This document shows positions 7,810 to 16,236 of a DNA stretch of 64,000 nt, piece by piece. Every line of letters begins with the position of its first letter. The first letter of the stretch is position 1. Below the pieces are notes generated by a model, which was not told the DNA's origin, did no database searches, and was given only the letters and a program-made list of their open reading frames with translations. Source of the DNA: a candidate division KSB1 bacterium (lineage in GTDB: Bacteria > Zhuqueibacterota > Zhuqueibacteria > Zhuqueibacterales > Zhuqueibacteraceae); the NCBI GenBank assembly GCA_034506175.1, contig JAPDQB010000005.1:108770-172769 (forward strand), given 5' to 3'. The position numbers and the translations under genes were made by a program.

Positions 7810-8264
7810 TTGAACACTCTTCTCTTTCAACAAAAAATTTGCTTGCCGGTTTTCCCGTCATCGTGCAATTTCCCATTGCATGGGGTGAAATGGATGCGTT
7901 GGGCCATATCAATAACACGGTGTACTTTCGTTATTTTGAAAGCGCCCGTGTGGACTATCTGACGAGGATCAACTTTCTTGATCCCGACGCCAACAGCGGC
8001 ATCGGCGCGATTCTCGCTTCGACGCAGTGTGACTTTCGCAAGGCGCTGGTGTATCCCGACACGGTTTCGGTTGGCGCGCGTGTGATCGAAATCGGCGGCG
8101 ACCGTTTTGTCATGGACTATCGGCTTGTCAGCCATCAGTGGCAAAAAATAGCCGCGCAAGGCCAGGGCGTCGTGGTGGCGTATGATTATCGCCACCGGCG
8201 CAAAGCCGAATTGCCGGAGGCGGTTCGTAAAAATATTCAGGCGCTGGAAAATCGTCCGGCATGA
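7806..8264 (+). CDS. Acyl-CoA thioesterase, 4-hydroxybenzoyl-CoA thioesterase family
   Basis: A hotdog-fold thioesterase of 152 residues, which should hydrolyse acyl-CoA thioesters in the cytoplasm. The motif WGEMDALGHINNTVYFRYFE at about residues 26-45 carries the family's catalytic Asp and the GHxNN(T/V)xY signature. QCDFRKALVYPDTV is the usual second block. The start overlaps the stop of the PIN remnant by four bases. No strong Shine-Dalgarno site is seen, so translation may once have been coupled. Substrate chain length cannot be told from sequence. Confidence 0.88.
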   Translation: MIEHSSLSTKNLLAGFPVIVQFPIAWGEMDALGHINNTVYFRYFESARVDYLTRINFLDPDANSGIGAILASTQCDFRKALVYPDTVSVGARVIEIGGDRFVMDYRLVSHQWQKIAAQGQGVVVAYDYRHRRKAELPEAVRKNIQALENRPA

Positions 8265-8297
8265 GAGACCAATCAAAGACCAAAGTTCTTCTCGAAA

Positions 8298-9209
8298 ATG
8301 AACGCGCAAGAACTCTTCGAACATCTTGGCGGAAAACTCAACGACAATTTCCCGGCACTTCACGCCTCAGTTTTCAAATCAACGCAAGGCACGCCGTATC
8401 TCACCGCGCCGGGCGCCGTGCTCATTGCCAAGCCGCAGGTCGAGCTTGTCGGCATCAAAAATTTTTTGGAGGGATTCGACACCAGTTTGGGCTTTGCCGG
8501 CTATCTCGATGACCCGACCGTGCTGCCGTCCGGCACACAACTCTGCAAAATAGCCGGGCAAACCTGCTACGCCAGCTTCAGCCCGAAACGCACGCTGAAT
8601 CGCGACGCCGAGCGCTATTTCAAAAACATCATGGAAAGCGGGCACGGCTCGGTGCTGGAACATGCCAATTATTCTTTTCTTCTCTATGGCATCTCGCGGA
8701 GCTTGACGCACGAATTGATTCGCCACCGCGCCGGCTTTGGTTTCTCGCAGCTCTCGCAACGTTATGTATCGGGAAGAGTCTTGAGATTTGTCGAGCGCCC
8801 GGAGTTTCAAGACGGGGGGAAATTTCATCAGATGTTTCTCGAGCGAATCGATCGCGCTTACGCTGAGTATCACAAGCTGGCGGATTTGCTGCTCGCGGAA
8901 CAGGAAGGCGGCGCCGCGATTTTGAGCGCCGAGGCCAAAACCGATTTGCGCAAAAAAGTCAATCAGGCCGCGCGCGGGCTTTTGCCCAACGAAACGGAAA
9001 CGGTCATGGTGGTGACGGGCAACGTCCGTTCGTGGCGTCACGTCATCGAAATGCGCGCCAGCGATCATTCGGAGCTGGAAATTCGCGCCCTGGCGGTTCG
9101 CCTTTTTCTTTGCCTGTGGCAAATCGAGCCGATTTTGTTCGGGGATTATCAATTGCATGAACTGCCGGACGGCACCTACTCGGTTTCGACGCCGAACCGG
9201 AAGGTTTAA
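8298..9209 (+). CDS. thyX: FAD-dependent thymidylate synthase ThyX
   Basis: ThyX makes dTMP from dUMP with FAD and methylenetetrahydrofolate. The family signature RHRX7-8S is seen as RHRAGFGFSQLSQRY at residues 142-156 (the eight-residue spacing variant). ESGHGSVLEHANYSF and the C-terminal RSWRHVIEMRASDHSELEIR block are also typical. At 303 residues it is longer than the ~220-residue Thermotoga enzyme, because of an N-terminal extension of ~75 residues seen in some bacterial ThyX proteins. A thymidine kinase gene at 55.9-56.4 kb gives a salvage route. Confidence 0.95.
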   Translation: MNAQELFEHLGGKLNDNFPALHASVFKSTQGTPYLTAPGAVLIAKPQVELVGIKNFLEGFDTSLGFAGYLDDPTVLPSGTQLCKIAGQTCYASFSPKRTLNRDAERYFKNIMESGHGSVLEHANYSFLLYGISRSLTHELIRHRAGFGFSQLSQRYVSGRVLRFVERPEFQDGGKFHQMFLERIDRAYAEYHKLADLLLAEQEGGAAILSAEAKTDLRKKVNQAARGLLPNETETVMVVTGNVRSWRHVIEMRASDHSELEIRALAVRLFLCLWQIEPILFGDYQLHELPDGTYSVSTPNRKV

Positions 9210-10450
9210 TCAGACTTTGGTTTCGCCATGAATCAATAAAACATTTTCCTCTCTCGCCAGCCGCTCCATCGCGGCGGTAAAACCGGAGCGAGAGAGCAGG
9301 GCATAATGCCGGCGGCGAAAATTCCCCTGCACCGATTTTGATCGTTCTTTGAGCGCCTGGAAAATATCGACGCCGACTTTTTTAGACGACCATTTGGCTT
9401 CGGCAAATAAGATGTCCTCTTCGCGGTCGCCAAGGGCTACAATATCGATCTCTTGATTTTTGTGCCACCATTTTCCTACACGCGAAAATGGGAATAGCTC
9501 ATCTTGAAACCGGCGCAAAATTTCGCCGCCGATTTGCTCATAAGCCGCGGCCACCTGATGCACAAAGGCTTGATCGAAGCGGGCAAGGGCCGGGCGTTTG
9601 TTGCCAAGCACCAGCTCGCTGCGGTATAAAAAGACCATGTCGAACCAAAAGGAAAAGTAATTGTCTGCAAGATAATAAAGCCCTTGTCGCGATTTCTCGA
9701 TATTTTTCTCGGTAACCGGAAAACGTTTTTGAATAATCTGCAGCTCTTCCAGGTAATAAAGATACTTGTGCAAAGAGGTTTTCTCAATGCCGGTCTCGTT
9801 AACGATCTCTCCGAGCTTGTGCTTGCCCAAAGCGATGGCCCGGAGGATGGAAAAATATTGGCGCGGTTCGCGCGTTTCTTCTTTGAGAATGAATTCAACG
9901 TCATTGTAAAGATAGGTGTCCGGTTCCAAAATATTTTTAATAAAATTCTGACGGGCGTTTTATTTCGCCTCCAACTGTTTGATGTATTCCGGAATACCGC
10001 CGGCCATTGCAAAAAACTCCAGCCGGCGATCAAAGCTGAGTCCGGGAAAGAATTGGCTGAAATCAGCAAAACTGAGAGGTTGAATGAGGAGTTGTCCGGT
10101 GCGCCGGCCATAAAGCGGTGCGCCATAGGCCAGCGTTTCGCGCTCCATCATGCCGATACTGGAGCCACATAAAATGAACATGATCGACAATTTTTGCAGT
10201 ATTTCATCCCACCCCTTCTGAAACACCGAAGAAATCGCCTCGTTGGTCTCGACCAAATATGGAAATTCGTCGATGACAACGACGATGGGCGACGAAACTT
10301 TGGCTTTGAGATAATGAAAGAAAGCATGCCAATCAGTAAATTCACCGAGAAACGGATCGTTAAAAAAAGTGCGGACGAGGCGCGTCAAAACCCTCAAGTC
10401 TTCCTTCTTTTTTCCAGCGCCGCCAGTTCTTTTGAACGGTTTATAAACAT
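9210..10450 (-). pseudogene. Decayed AAA ATPase with DUF234 nuclease-like C-terminus
   Basis: Three pieces of one gene remain. The true start, ATG 10450 (MFINRSKELAALEKR), stops after 18 codons. The next open stretch (10397-9960) begins after the place where Walker A should be and contains Walker B PIVVVIDEFPYLVE. An in-frame TAA at 9960-9962 then interrupts it, after which the same frame continues to 9210 with a helix-turn-helix-like segment and the PD-(D/E)xK-type block NQEIDIVALGD...LFAEAKW of the DUF234 family. Loss of the P-loop region and a nonsense codon make this a clear pseudogene. It converges on thyX. Confidence 0.85.
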
Positions 10451-10462
10451 GCGTAATCTCAA

Positions 10463-10499
10463 CAGTCTACTCTAAAACAGTCTGATTTAAAGTAGACTG
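10463..10499. repeat. Inverted repeat upstream of the DUF234-type ATPase pseudogene
   Basis: CAGTCTACT (10463-10471) and AGTAGACTG (10491-10499) form a 9-bp inverted repeat with a related AGTCTG in the centre. It lies 12 bases before the pseudogene start codon. The core resembles GGCTACT/AGTAGCC at 11474-11526, which precedes the other ATPase gene at nearly the same distance. It may be an autoregulatory site. Confidence 0.6.
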
Positions 10500-10545
10500 A
10501 TGATATTTCCGGTTAGATGCAAGAACTTTTTATCTTGATTTGAAT

Positions 10546-11433
10546 ATGTCCGAAATCCTCGCAACTTACCAAAAACACGTTCGCCGGCAACACGTTTGGG
10601 TTGGCCTGCTGATCGCCGTGGTGCTTACCGGCGAGATGGCGTTCGACATCGTCGAGCGCGCCATTGGCCGTTATCTCGTTTGGCAAAACGCCGGGCGGGA
10701 AAAAATCGGCCGCAGTTGGGAACAGGCGCAGCAACGGGGAACGGCCGGCGTGCAATTGGAAAGCGTGACGCGCGAACGCCGCCGCCAGGCGCTGGAATTG
10801 GAGAGTATCTCAAACTTTGAAGAGTTGGTGCAATACGTCGAAACCAATCAACAGACCATGGTCCCTCCTTCCCAGTTTTTGCAAATTTATCATCAACTGC
10901 CGTATTTCCTCCAGCCGCTGCTTTTCAATCCGGACTCGTTGGTCGCAGACGCGCGCCTGCAACGCGTTGCCACCGTGGTGGTCGATGGCAATCGTTCGCG
11001 CTTTAACGTGGTGATGCTCGGCTCCGACCATCAAACCGTCCGCCGCGCTTCGCTGAGCACCGAGCACATGAACCTGCTCATCAATTATGGCAAGGAGCGC
11101 AATTTAAACGTGCGCAGCGAAAGCCGTTTTTCGAATTATTTTTTGAGCGCCGGTGAATTTTGGGATTTGTTCGAGAGCCTGCATCCGCTGCGCCGCCGCC
11201 AATTCATTCAGGAAGTCCCGCTGCTCACCGAATCGGCCGGAGCAATCACCGGCGTTGGCATTTCCAATCAATATGCAAATGAATTTGTCGAAGTCGCTTT
11301 CGCCGTCTCCGGCATTCGAGCCTATGTCTACTATCTGCCCGAAGATTACGTGATGGATTTGCTCTCGCCGGATCGTGAGAAGGCCTACGAGTTCTACCGG
11401 CTGCGGCGGCAAGCGGTATTTGAAAAGCATTAA
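10546..11433 (+). CDS. Membrane-anchored protein of unknown function
   Basis: I do not recognise this protein of ~295 residues. The start is taken as ATG 10546; an in-frame TTG six bases upstream is possible. After ~18 residues there is one membrane segment (VWVGLLIAVVLTGEMAF), then a charged, probably coiled-coil stretch to ~100, then an alpha/beta domain containing RVATVVVDGNRSRFNVVMLG, and a C-terminal block with YLPEDYVMDLLSP. The topology suggests a short cytoplasmic tail and an extracytoplasmic domain. Its base composition is like that of the housekeeping neighbours, unlike the flanking ATPase genes. PBP1A and SPOR genes downstream make an envelope role possible, but this is a guess. 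Confidence 0.7.
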   Translation: MSEILATYQKHVRRQHVWVGLLIAVVLTGEMAFDIVERAIGRYLVWQNAGREKIGRSWEQAQQRGTAGVQLESVTRERRRQALELESISNFEELVQYVETNQQTMVPPSQFLQIYHQLPYFLQPLLFNPDSLVADARLQRVATVVVDGNRSRFNVVMLGSDHQTVRRASLSTEHMNLLINYGKERNLNVRSESRFSNYFLSAGEFWDLFESLHPLRRRQFIQEVPLLTESAGAITGVGISNQYANEFVEVAFAVSGIRAYVYYLPEDYVMDLLSPDREKAYEFYRLRRQAVFEKH

Positions 11434-11446
11434 GATTTTAATTTTA

Positions 11447-11475
11447 TTGACTTCTTAGCGAGAATTTTATAAATT
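11447..11475 (+). promoter_or_regulatory. Predicted promoter of the AAA_14 ATPase gene
   Basis: TTGACT (11447-11452) is followed at 17 bases by TAAATT (11470-11475), or at 15 bases by TATAAA (11468-11473). The inverted repeat at 11474-11526 starts on the -10 element, so a protein bound there would block the promoter. Confidence 0.5.
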
Positions 11476-11526
11476 GGCTACTATAATAGCCGATTTTTAC
11501 ACTATTATAGCGGTTATAGTAGCCAA
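11474..11526. repeat. Nested inverted repeat upstream of the AAA_14 ATPase gene
   Basis: TTGGCTACTATAA (11474-11486) and TTATAGTAGCCAA (11514-11526) are a perfect 13-bp inverted repeat. Inside lies a second pair, CTATAATAG (11481-11489) and CTATTATAG (11502-11510). The element begins on the predicted -10 and ends 10 bases before ATG 11537. It could be an operator or an RNA hairpin. Its outer core is shared with the repeat at 10463-10499. Confidence 0.7.
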
Positions 11527-11536
11527 TAACACCATA

Positions 11537-12838
11537 ATGACCACTGAACAACTCCTACACATTCTTTATGATTGGAATTTCTGGAATCGGCCGATTCAAC
11601 CTTTTGTCGGCCATTATCGTGCCCAGTTGGATGAACTCATTCAGGCACTCAGGCATCCAGAAATTAAGGTGCTCACCGGGATTCGCCGCGCCGGAAAAAC
11701 GACCCTGATGTATCAGGTCATGAATCATCTTATGGCTCGGCAAAATCCGCCTGTGGCCTGTCTCTATGTTAATTTTGAAGAGCCGGCATTTCTCACCACG
11801 TTAACGAACGAACTGTTGGGACAGATCTATCGTGTCTACCGGGAAAGAATTTATCCCGCCGGGCAGAGCTATATTTTTTTTGACGAAATTCAACACGTCC
11901 CGAGTTGGGAGAGGTGGGTGCGCGCTGAATATGACAAAAAAACCGAGGCGCAAATTTTTATCTCCGGATCTAATTCTTCACTGATGCAATCCGAATATTC
12001 AAGTTTGCTCACAGGAAGAAATTTGAGTTTTCAAATTCGCCCGTTCGACTTTCGGGAGTTTTTGAAAGTGCGAGCCGGCATCGGCAGCGAACCCGACGCC
12101 GATTATTTTTCACTGGCGCGCCAAAAAACGGAAATTAAATTTCAGCTTGTCGAGTATCTGAAATGGGGCGGTTTTCCGGCGACGCTCGGGCGCGAAGAGC
12201 CGGAAAAGAAGCAATTGCTTAAACAGTATTTCGACGATATCATCAACAAAGATATCATTGCCCGTCATCAGATTCGCGAGACTTTTGGCTTAAAACGGCT
12301 GGCGGCTTATCTGATGCAAAACACCGGAAATTTGTTGAGCTTGAGTGCCTTGCAAAAAAGCGTCATGCTCAACAAAGACACGAACAAAGAGTTCTTGAGT
12401 TATTTTGAAGATGCGTATTTGCTCTATCAAGCGCTTTTTTTCTCTTATTCCTCGAAAAATTCCATGAGCTATAGTCGCAAGATTTATGCTTGTGACCCCG
12501 GCTTGCGTAACGCCGTGTCATATTCATTTACCAAAGATTGGGGGCGTTTGGCGAAAAATCAGGTTTATCTCAAGTTGCGCGATGATTACGAACAGGTTTT
12601 TTACTGGAAACAAAGCAATGAAGTCGACTTCGTGGCTGTACAGGGCAATCGTCTACTGCCTATTCAAGTTTGTTATAGTGACGCCATACCCGAACGCGAG
12701 TTTAAAGGCCTGGCACGGTTTATGAACGAATTCAAGGTTTCCGAGAGCTTGCTGATCAGCGAGGATAAATATGGCGAAGAGAAAATAGCGGAAGGGAAAA
12801 TTCATATTGTGCCGTTATGGTACTTTCTCATGAAATAA
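11537..12838 (+). CDS. AAA_14 ATPase with DUF4143 C-terminus
   Basis: The product is 433 residues from ATG 11537. Walker A is GIRRAGKTTL at about residues 49-58 and Walker B is YIFFDEIQHVP at about 110-120; the SGSNSSLM segment after it is typical of the AAA_14 family. The C-terminal DUF4143 part is a PD-(D/E)xK-like fold with EVDFVAVQGNRLLPIQVCYS, where the usual Lys of the nuclease motif is replaced. Family members are widespread, often orphan, and of unclear function. The DNA is more AT-rich than the flanking genes and is preceded by a nested inverted repeat, which suggests transfer. Confidence 0.85.
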   Translation: MTTEQLLHILYDWNFWNRPIQPFVGHYRAQLDELIQALRHPEIKVLTGIRRAGKTTLMYQVMNHLMARQNPPVACLYVNFEEPAFLTTLTNELLGQIYRVYRERIYPAGQSYIFFDEIQHVPSWERWVRAEYDKKTEAQIFISGSNSSLMQSEYSSLLTGRNLSFQIRPFDFREFLKVRAGIGSEPDADYFSLARQKTEIKFQLVEYLKWGGFPATLGREEPEKKQLLKQYFDDIINKDIIARHQIRETFGLKRLAAYLMQNTGNLLSLSALQKSVMLNKDTNKEFLSYFEDAYLLYQALFFSYSSKNSMSYSRKIYACDPGLRNAVSYSFTKDWGRLAKNQVYLKLRDDYEQVFYWKQSNEVDFVAVQGNRLLPIQVCYSDAIPEREFKGLARFMNEFKVSESLLISEDKYGEEKIAEGKIHIVPLWYFLMK

Positions 12839-12850
12839 CGCCGAATTCAA

Positions 12851-14851
12851 ATGCGCCAACGTTTTCTCTTCATTCTGCTGACCATTTTAACCGCCTTTTT
12901 GCTCGCCGCCGGCATCGGTTTCTTCGTGTTGATCGAAGACCTTCCTCGCATTCCCGAAGATCTGCGCAACCTGGTTTACAGCCAACCGACGGAAATTTAC
13001 GCCGCTGATGGCTCGTTGGTGCATCGTCTCGGCGGAAAATCGTATGTGCCGCTGGCACAAATCAGCCGGAATTTTCAACACGCCTTGCTGGCCGCTGAAG
13101 ACGGTGAGTTTTACGCGCATCACGGCGTCGACAAGATCGCGATGATGCGGGCGGTGGTTTTCAGCTTGATGGGCCGGCGCTTGCAAAGCGGTTCGACCTT
13201 GACTCAGCAGCTCGTCAAAAATCTCTTTTTCTCTTTTCAGCGCTTGTGGTCGCGGAAATTGAGGGAAATTTTGATCAGCCTGCAAATCGAATCGACGTTC
13301 ACCAAAGAACAAATTCTCGAGGCCTATTGCAATCTCGTGTGGTTCGGCGGCACAGCCTACGGCATTGAAGACGCCGCGCAGCAATTCTTCGGCAAATCCG
13401 CCGGCGACCTGACCATACCCGAAGCAGCGATGTTAGCCGGCATCGTCAATTCACCGATTTACTTGAATCCGTACTCGCATTATGAAAATGCGCTGGCGCG
13501 GCAGCGTTTGGTCTTGCGACGGATGAAATCAAAGGGTTTTCTCGATGAGGCGGCTTATCATTTGGCGGTGACGGATTCGCTGCGGCTCACCGGACGTCCG
13601 GCCTATGGCAATGATTTCGTTGACTACGTCATTTCGGAAGCGGAAAAGAAATATGGCCATGAGGCGGTGTATTACGGCGGGCTGAAAATTTATACGACGA
13701 TGGATCCGCAGTTGCAAGCGATGGCCGAAGAGGTTGTCGCGCAAGGCGTCGCGCAATTGGAAGCCGCGTTGGATTCGACCGGCGCGCCGTTGCAAGGCGC
13801 AATCGCTGCGATCTCGGTTCCCACCGGTGAAGTGCGCGCCCTGGTTGGCGCGCGAAAGTACGTTCCCGGCGGTTTCAATCGAGCCGTCAATAGCAACCGT
13901 CACGTCGGTTCCGGCATCAAGCCATTTGTCTATTATGCCGCGCTGGAAAATTTGGGAATGACGCCTGTCTCCGTGGTGAACGACACCACGGTGACGTTCA
14001 GACTCCCAACCCGCCAACGCTGGAGCCCACGCAATTTTGATCGCCGCCATCGCGGACGCTTGACACTCAAATCGGCGCTGATGCAATCGATCAATGTGGT
14101 TTCCGCGCAATTGACCGACCAACTGACGCCTAAACGCGTGGTTGAAACCTGCCAGCGTTTCGGCGTCAGCTCGCTGGATCCGAGGAAAGACGCGGTGCTG
14201 TCGCTCGCGCTTGGCAGCGCCGGCATTTCGCCGTTGGAAATGGCCGCGGCGTATGCAGTGTTCGCCAACAACGGCGTTTATTTCAAGCCGATTACCATCA
14301 AACGCGTTGAGGATCTCAACGGCGTCATTCTCGATCGCGCCTATGTTTTTGGCGACACGCGCTTCGATCCGAAGTTGGTCTATCAAGTGCTCAACATGAT
14401 GCAGGGCGTTATCGAGAGCGGAACGGCGCGCGTGATTCGGGCGATGGGATTCGACGCGCCCGCTGCCGGCAAAACCGGCACCAGCACCGAATTTACCGAT
14501 GCATGGTTCACCGGCTTCACCACGGCGCTCTCGGTTTCGGCCTGGGTGGGCTATGATCGCGATTATCAAATGTACACGCGCCAGCCGCGGCGCGGCGTCG
14601 ACGGAGCTCGCGGCGGCGCGCCGATTTGGACGGCGTTCATGAAACGCGCGCAAACTTTTTATCCGCCGCACGAGTTTGAGATGCCAGCCGGCCTCAAAAT
14701 TTGGTACGTTGATCCGCGCACCGGCCTGCAAGTTCCCGATCCGCAGTTCGGCATTCCCGTCGCCCTGCCGGATACCATGGTGCCGAGTATGGCGCCGGTC
14801 TGGGAACGGCTGGAAGCCGCGCCGAAAAGTGATTCAAGCGAAACGGGATGA
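12851..14851 (+). CDS. Penicillin-binding protein 1A-type bifunctional peptidoglycan synthase
   Basis: A 666-residue class A PBP. A membrane anchor at ~5-28 is followed by the GT51 glycosyltransferase domain (EDGEFYAHHGVD, SGSTLTQQLVKN, LEAYCNLVWFGG) and a transpeptidase domain with the SxxK serine in VGSGIKPF, the SIN motif in MQSINVVSA, and the KTGTS box. It polymerises and cross-links glycan strands on the outer face of the inner membrane. The stop codon lies one base before the start of the SPOR-domain gene, so the two are very likely coupled. Confidence 0.95.
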   Translation: MRQRFLFILLTILTAFLLAAGIGFFVLIEDLPRIPEDLRNLVYSQPTEIYAADGSLVHRLGGKSYVPLAQISRNFQHALLAAEDGEFYAHHGVDKIAMMRAVVFSLMGRRLQSGSTLTQQLVKNLFFSFQRLWSRKLREILISLQIESTFTKEQILEAYCNLVWFGGTAYGIEDAAQQFFGKSAGDLTIPEAAMLAGIVNSPIYLNPYSHYENALARQRLVLRRMKSKGFLDEAAYHLAVTDSLRLTGRPAYGNDFVDYVISEAEKKYGHEAVYYGGLKIYTTMDPQLQAMAEEVVAQGVAQLEAALDSTGAPLQGAIAAISVPTGEVRALVGARKYVPGGFNRAVNSNRHVGSGIKPFVYYAALENLGMTPVSVVNDTTVTFRLPTRQRWSPRNFDRRHRGRLTLKSALMQSINVVSAQLTDQLTPKRVVETCQRFGVSSLDPRKDAVLSLALGSAGISPLEMAAAYAVFANNGVYFKPITIKRVEDLNGVILDRAYVFGDTRFDPKLVYQVLNMMQGVIESGTARVIRAMGFDAPAAGKTGTSTEFTDAWFTGFTTALSVSAWVGYDRDYQMYTRQPRRGVDGARGGAPIWTAFMKRAQTFYPPHEFEMPAGLKIWYVDPRTGLQVPDPQFGIPVALPDTMVPSMAPVWERLEAAPKSDSSETG

Positions 14852-14852
14852 C

Positions 14853-16214
14853 ATGCTGACTTTTCGTTGGTTCATTTTACGCTTGTTTTGGAGCCTGTTC
14901 CTGCTTTTCTTGCTGGCATTCCCACTGCTTTGGCTTTTGCACGAAGTGGCCTTTCCCGGCGTGGCGCTGGCGGATGGGTTCCTCATTCTCCTGTTCTGGA
15001 TTTTACTCTTTGCCGGGGTCAGCCTTTTTCTAAGCCGTCTGGGTGCAAACAGATTTTCTCTGCTGGAAACTGCCGGACGCGAAGCGATTGCCAAAAATGA
15101 CAACGCCGAACTTGAAAATGTATTGGCGCTGATGCAATCACTTTTTACGAGCGGTTTGCCCGCCCTGAATTTTCAGCAGAAAGTGAAACGCCGCCTGCTC
15201 CGGCAGTATTTTGCATTTTACGCCGCCCATCTCGAAACGGAAAGAAATCGCGAGCAAATCCGCGCCGCCTGGCGTGAGGACATCCGCGCCGAAGAGGCTT
15301 ACGAGCTGCTCAAAAATTATATTCTGCAGCAACCGGCGTTGACGCTTCCCACCATTGATTTGGCCGAAGAGCTGTTGGAGCACCAGCCCGATGACAGCGA
15401 CTTGCTGACGTTCATGACGCGCCAATATTTGCGCGACCGCCAAACACATTTTCGCGCCGAGCATATTTATCGCCATTATCTCAGCCGCAACGGGCCGCTG
15501 GTGCCGGAGATTATCTCACTGTGCCTCGGTCGGCTGTTGCGCTTACGTCGTCAAGACGACTTTGCAGCCTGGTGCTATATTCGCGCGTTTCAACACGGCG
15601 AAGAAAAGAACGCCGTTCTTCGCCAACTTCTGCATGAAATCCATCAGCGCTTTGAGCGCCTGGGCCGCCATGATGCGCTCGCCAAGGCGGTGACGACAAT
15701 TACACGAGATTTTTTGCCGGAGGAAATTGCGGGCTGGACGGCTGCAAGACAGGAGAAGCAAAAGGCGTCGCTGCGGTTCCGCGCCGCCAGAATCATTTTT
15801 ACTCTTCAGCAGCAACTTTTGACACTTTATTCGCGGCTGCGCGAGCAGCGCCGCTGGGTCTATAGCGTCATTTCTGTCTCTCTGCTGATCGGCGCCGGTT
15901 ACTTTGCCTTGTCGAGCAAACCCGCGAAAGTGCAGCCACCGGCGGCATCAGTGCCGCAGGAAGATCCGACCACGGTTTATTTTGCCTTGCAAGTCGGCGC
16001 CATGCGCAGCGCGCAACTCGCCGAAAGCGAGGCCGAAAAATTGCGCCGGCGCGGGCTGGAAGTGCATGTGATCAAGCCGGCGCCCTCGCAGCGCTTGCAC
16101 CGCATTCGCGTCGGCAAATATCGCAGCAAGCAAGCCGCGCAAATGGCCGCCGACAGCTTGAAGGCCGCAGGTATCGTGCGGGATTATTTTGTCACAGAAT
16201 ATGAAAAACCGTAA
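14853..16214 (+). CDS. Membrane protein with C-terminal SPOR domain
   Basis: The product is 453 residues from ATG 14853, one base after the PBP1A stop. Two hydrophobic segments (about 6-28 and 38-58) open the protein. A long helical, TPR-like region (~65-310) follows, then a third hydrophobic segment (WVYSVISVSLLIGAGYFAL, ~330-350). The last ~75 residues are a SPOR domain (ALQVGAMRSAQLAESEAEKL, then HRIRVGKYRSKQAA). SPOR domains bind denuded glycan strands at division sites. The helical middle plus SPOR suggests that it recruits or regulates the adjoining PBP; this is inferred from gene order. Confidence 0.85.
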   Translation: MLTFRWFILRLFWSLFLLFLLAFPLLWLLHEVAFPGVALADGFLILLFWILLFAGVSLFLSRLGANRFSLLETAGREAIAKNDNAELENVLALMQSLFTSGLPALNFQQKVKRRLLRQYFAFYAAHLETERNREQIRAAWREDIRAEEAYELLKNYILQQPALTLPTIDLAEELLEHQPDDSDLLTFMTRQYLRDRQTHFRAEHIYRHYLSRNGPLVPEIISLCLGRLLRLRRQDDFAAWCYIRAFQHGEEKNAVLRQLLHEIHQRFERLGRHDALAKAVTTITRDFLPEEIAGWTAARQEKQKASLRFRAARIIFTLQQQLLTLYSRLREQRRWVYSVISVSLLIGAGYFALSSKPAKVQPPAASVPQEDPTTVYFALQVGAMRSAQLAESEAEKLRRRGLEVHVIKPAPSQRLHRIRVGKYRSKQAAQMAADSLKAAGIVRDYFVTEYEKP

Positions 16215-16236
16215 AATTATTGCCGTTTGCCGATCA

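Noticed and set aside
13529..14731. Minus-strand frame of 400 codons
   Set aside because: It is the exact antisense of PBP1A; the sense strand has all class A PBP motifs.
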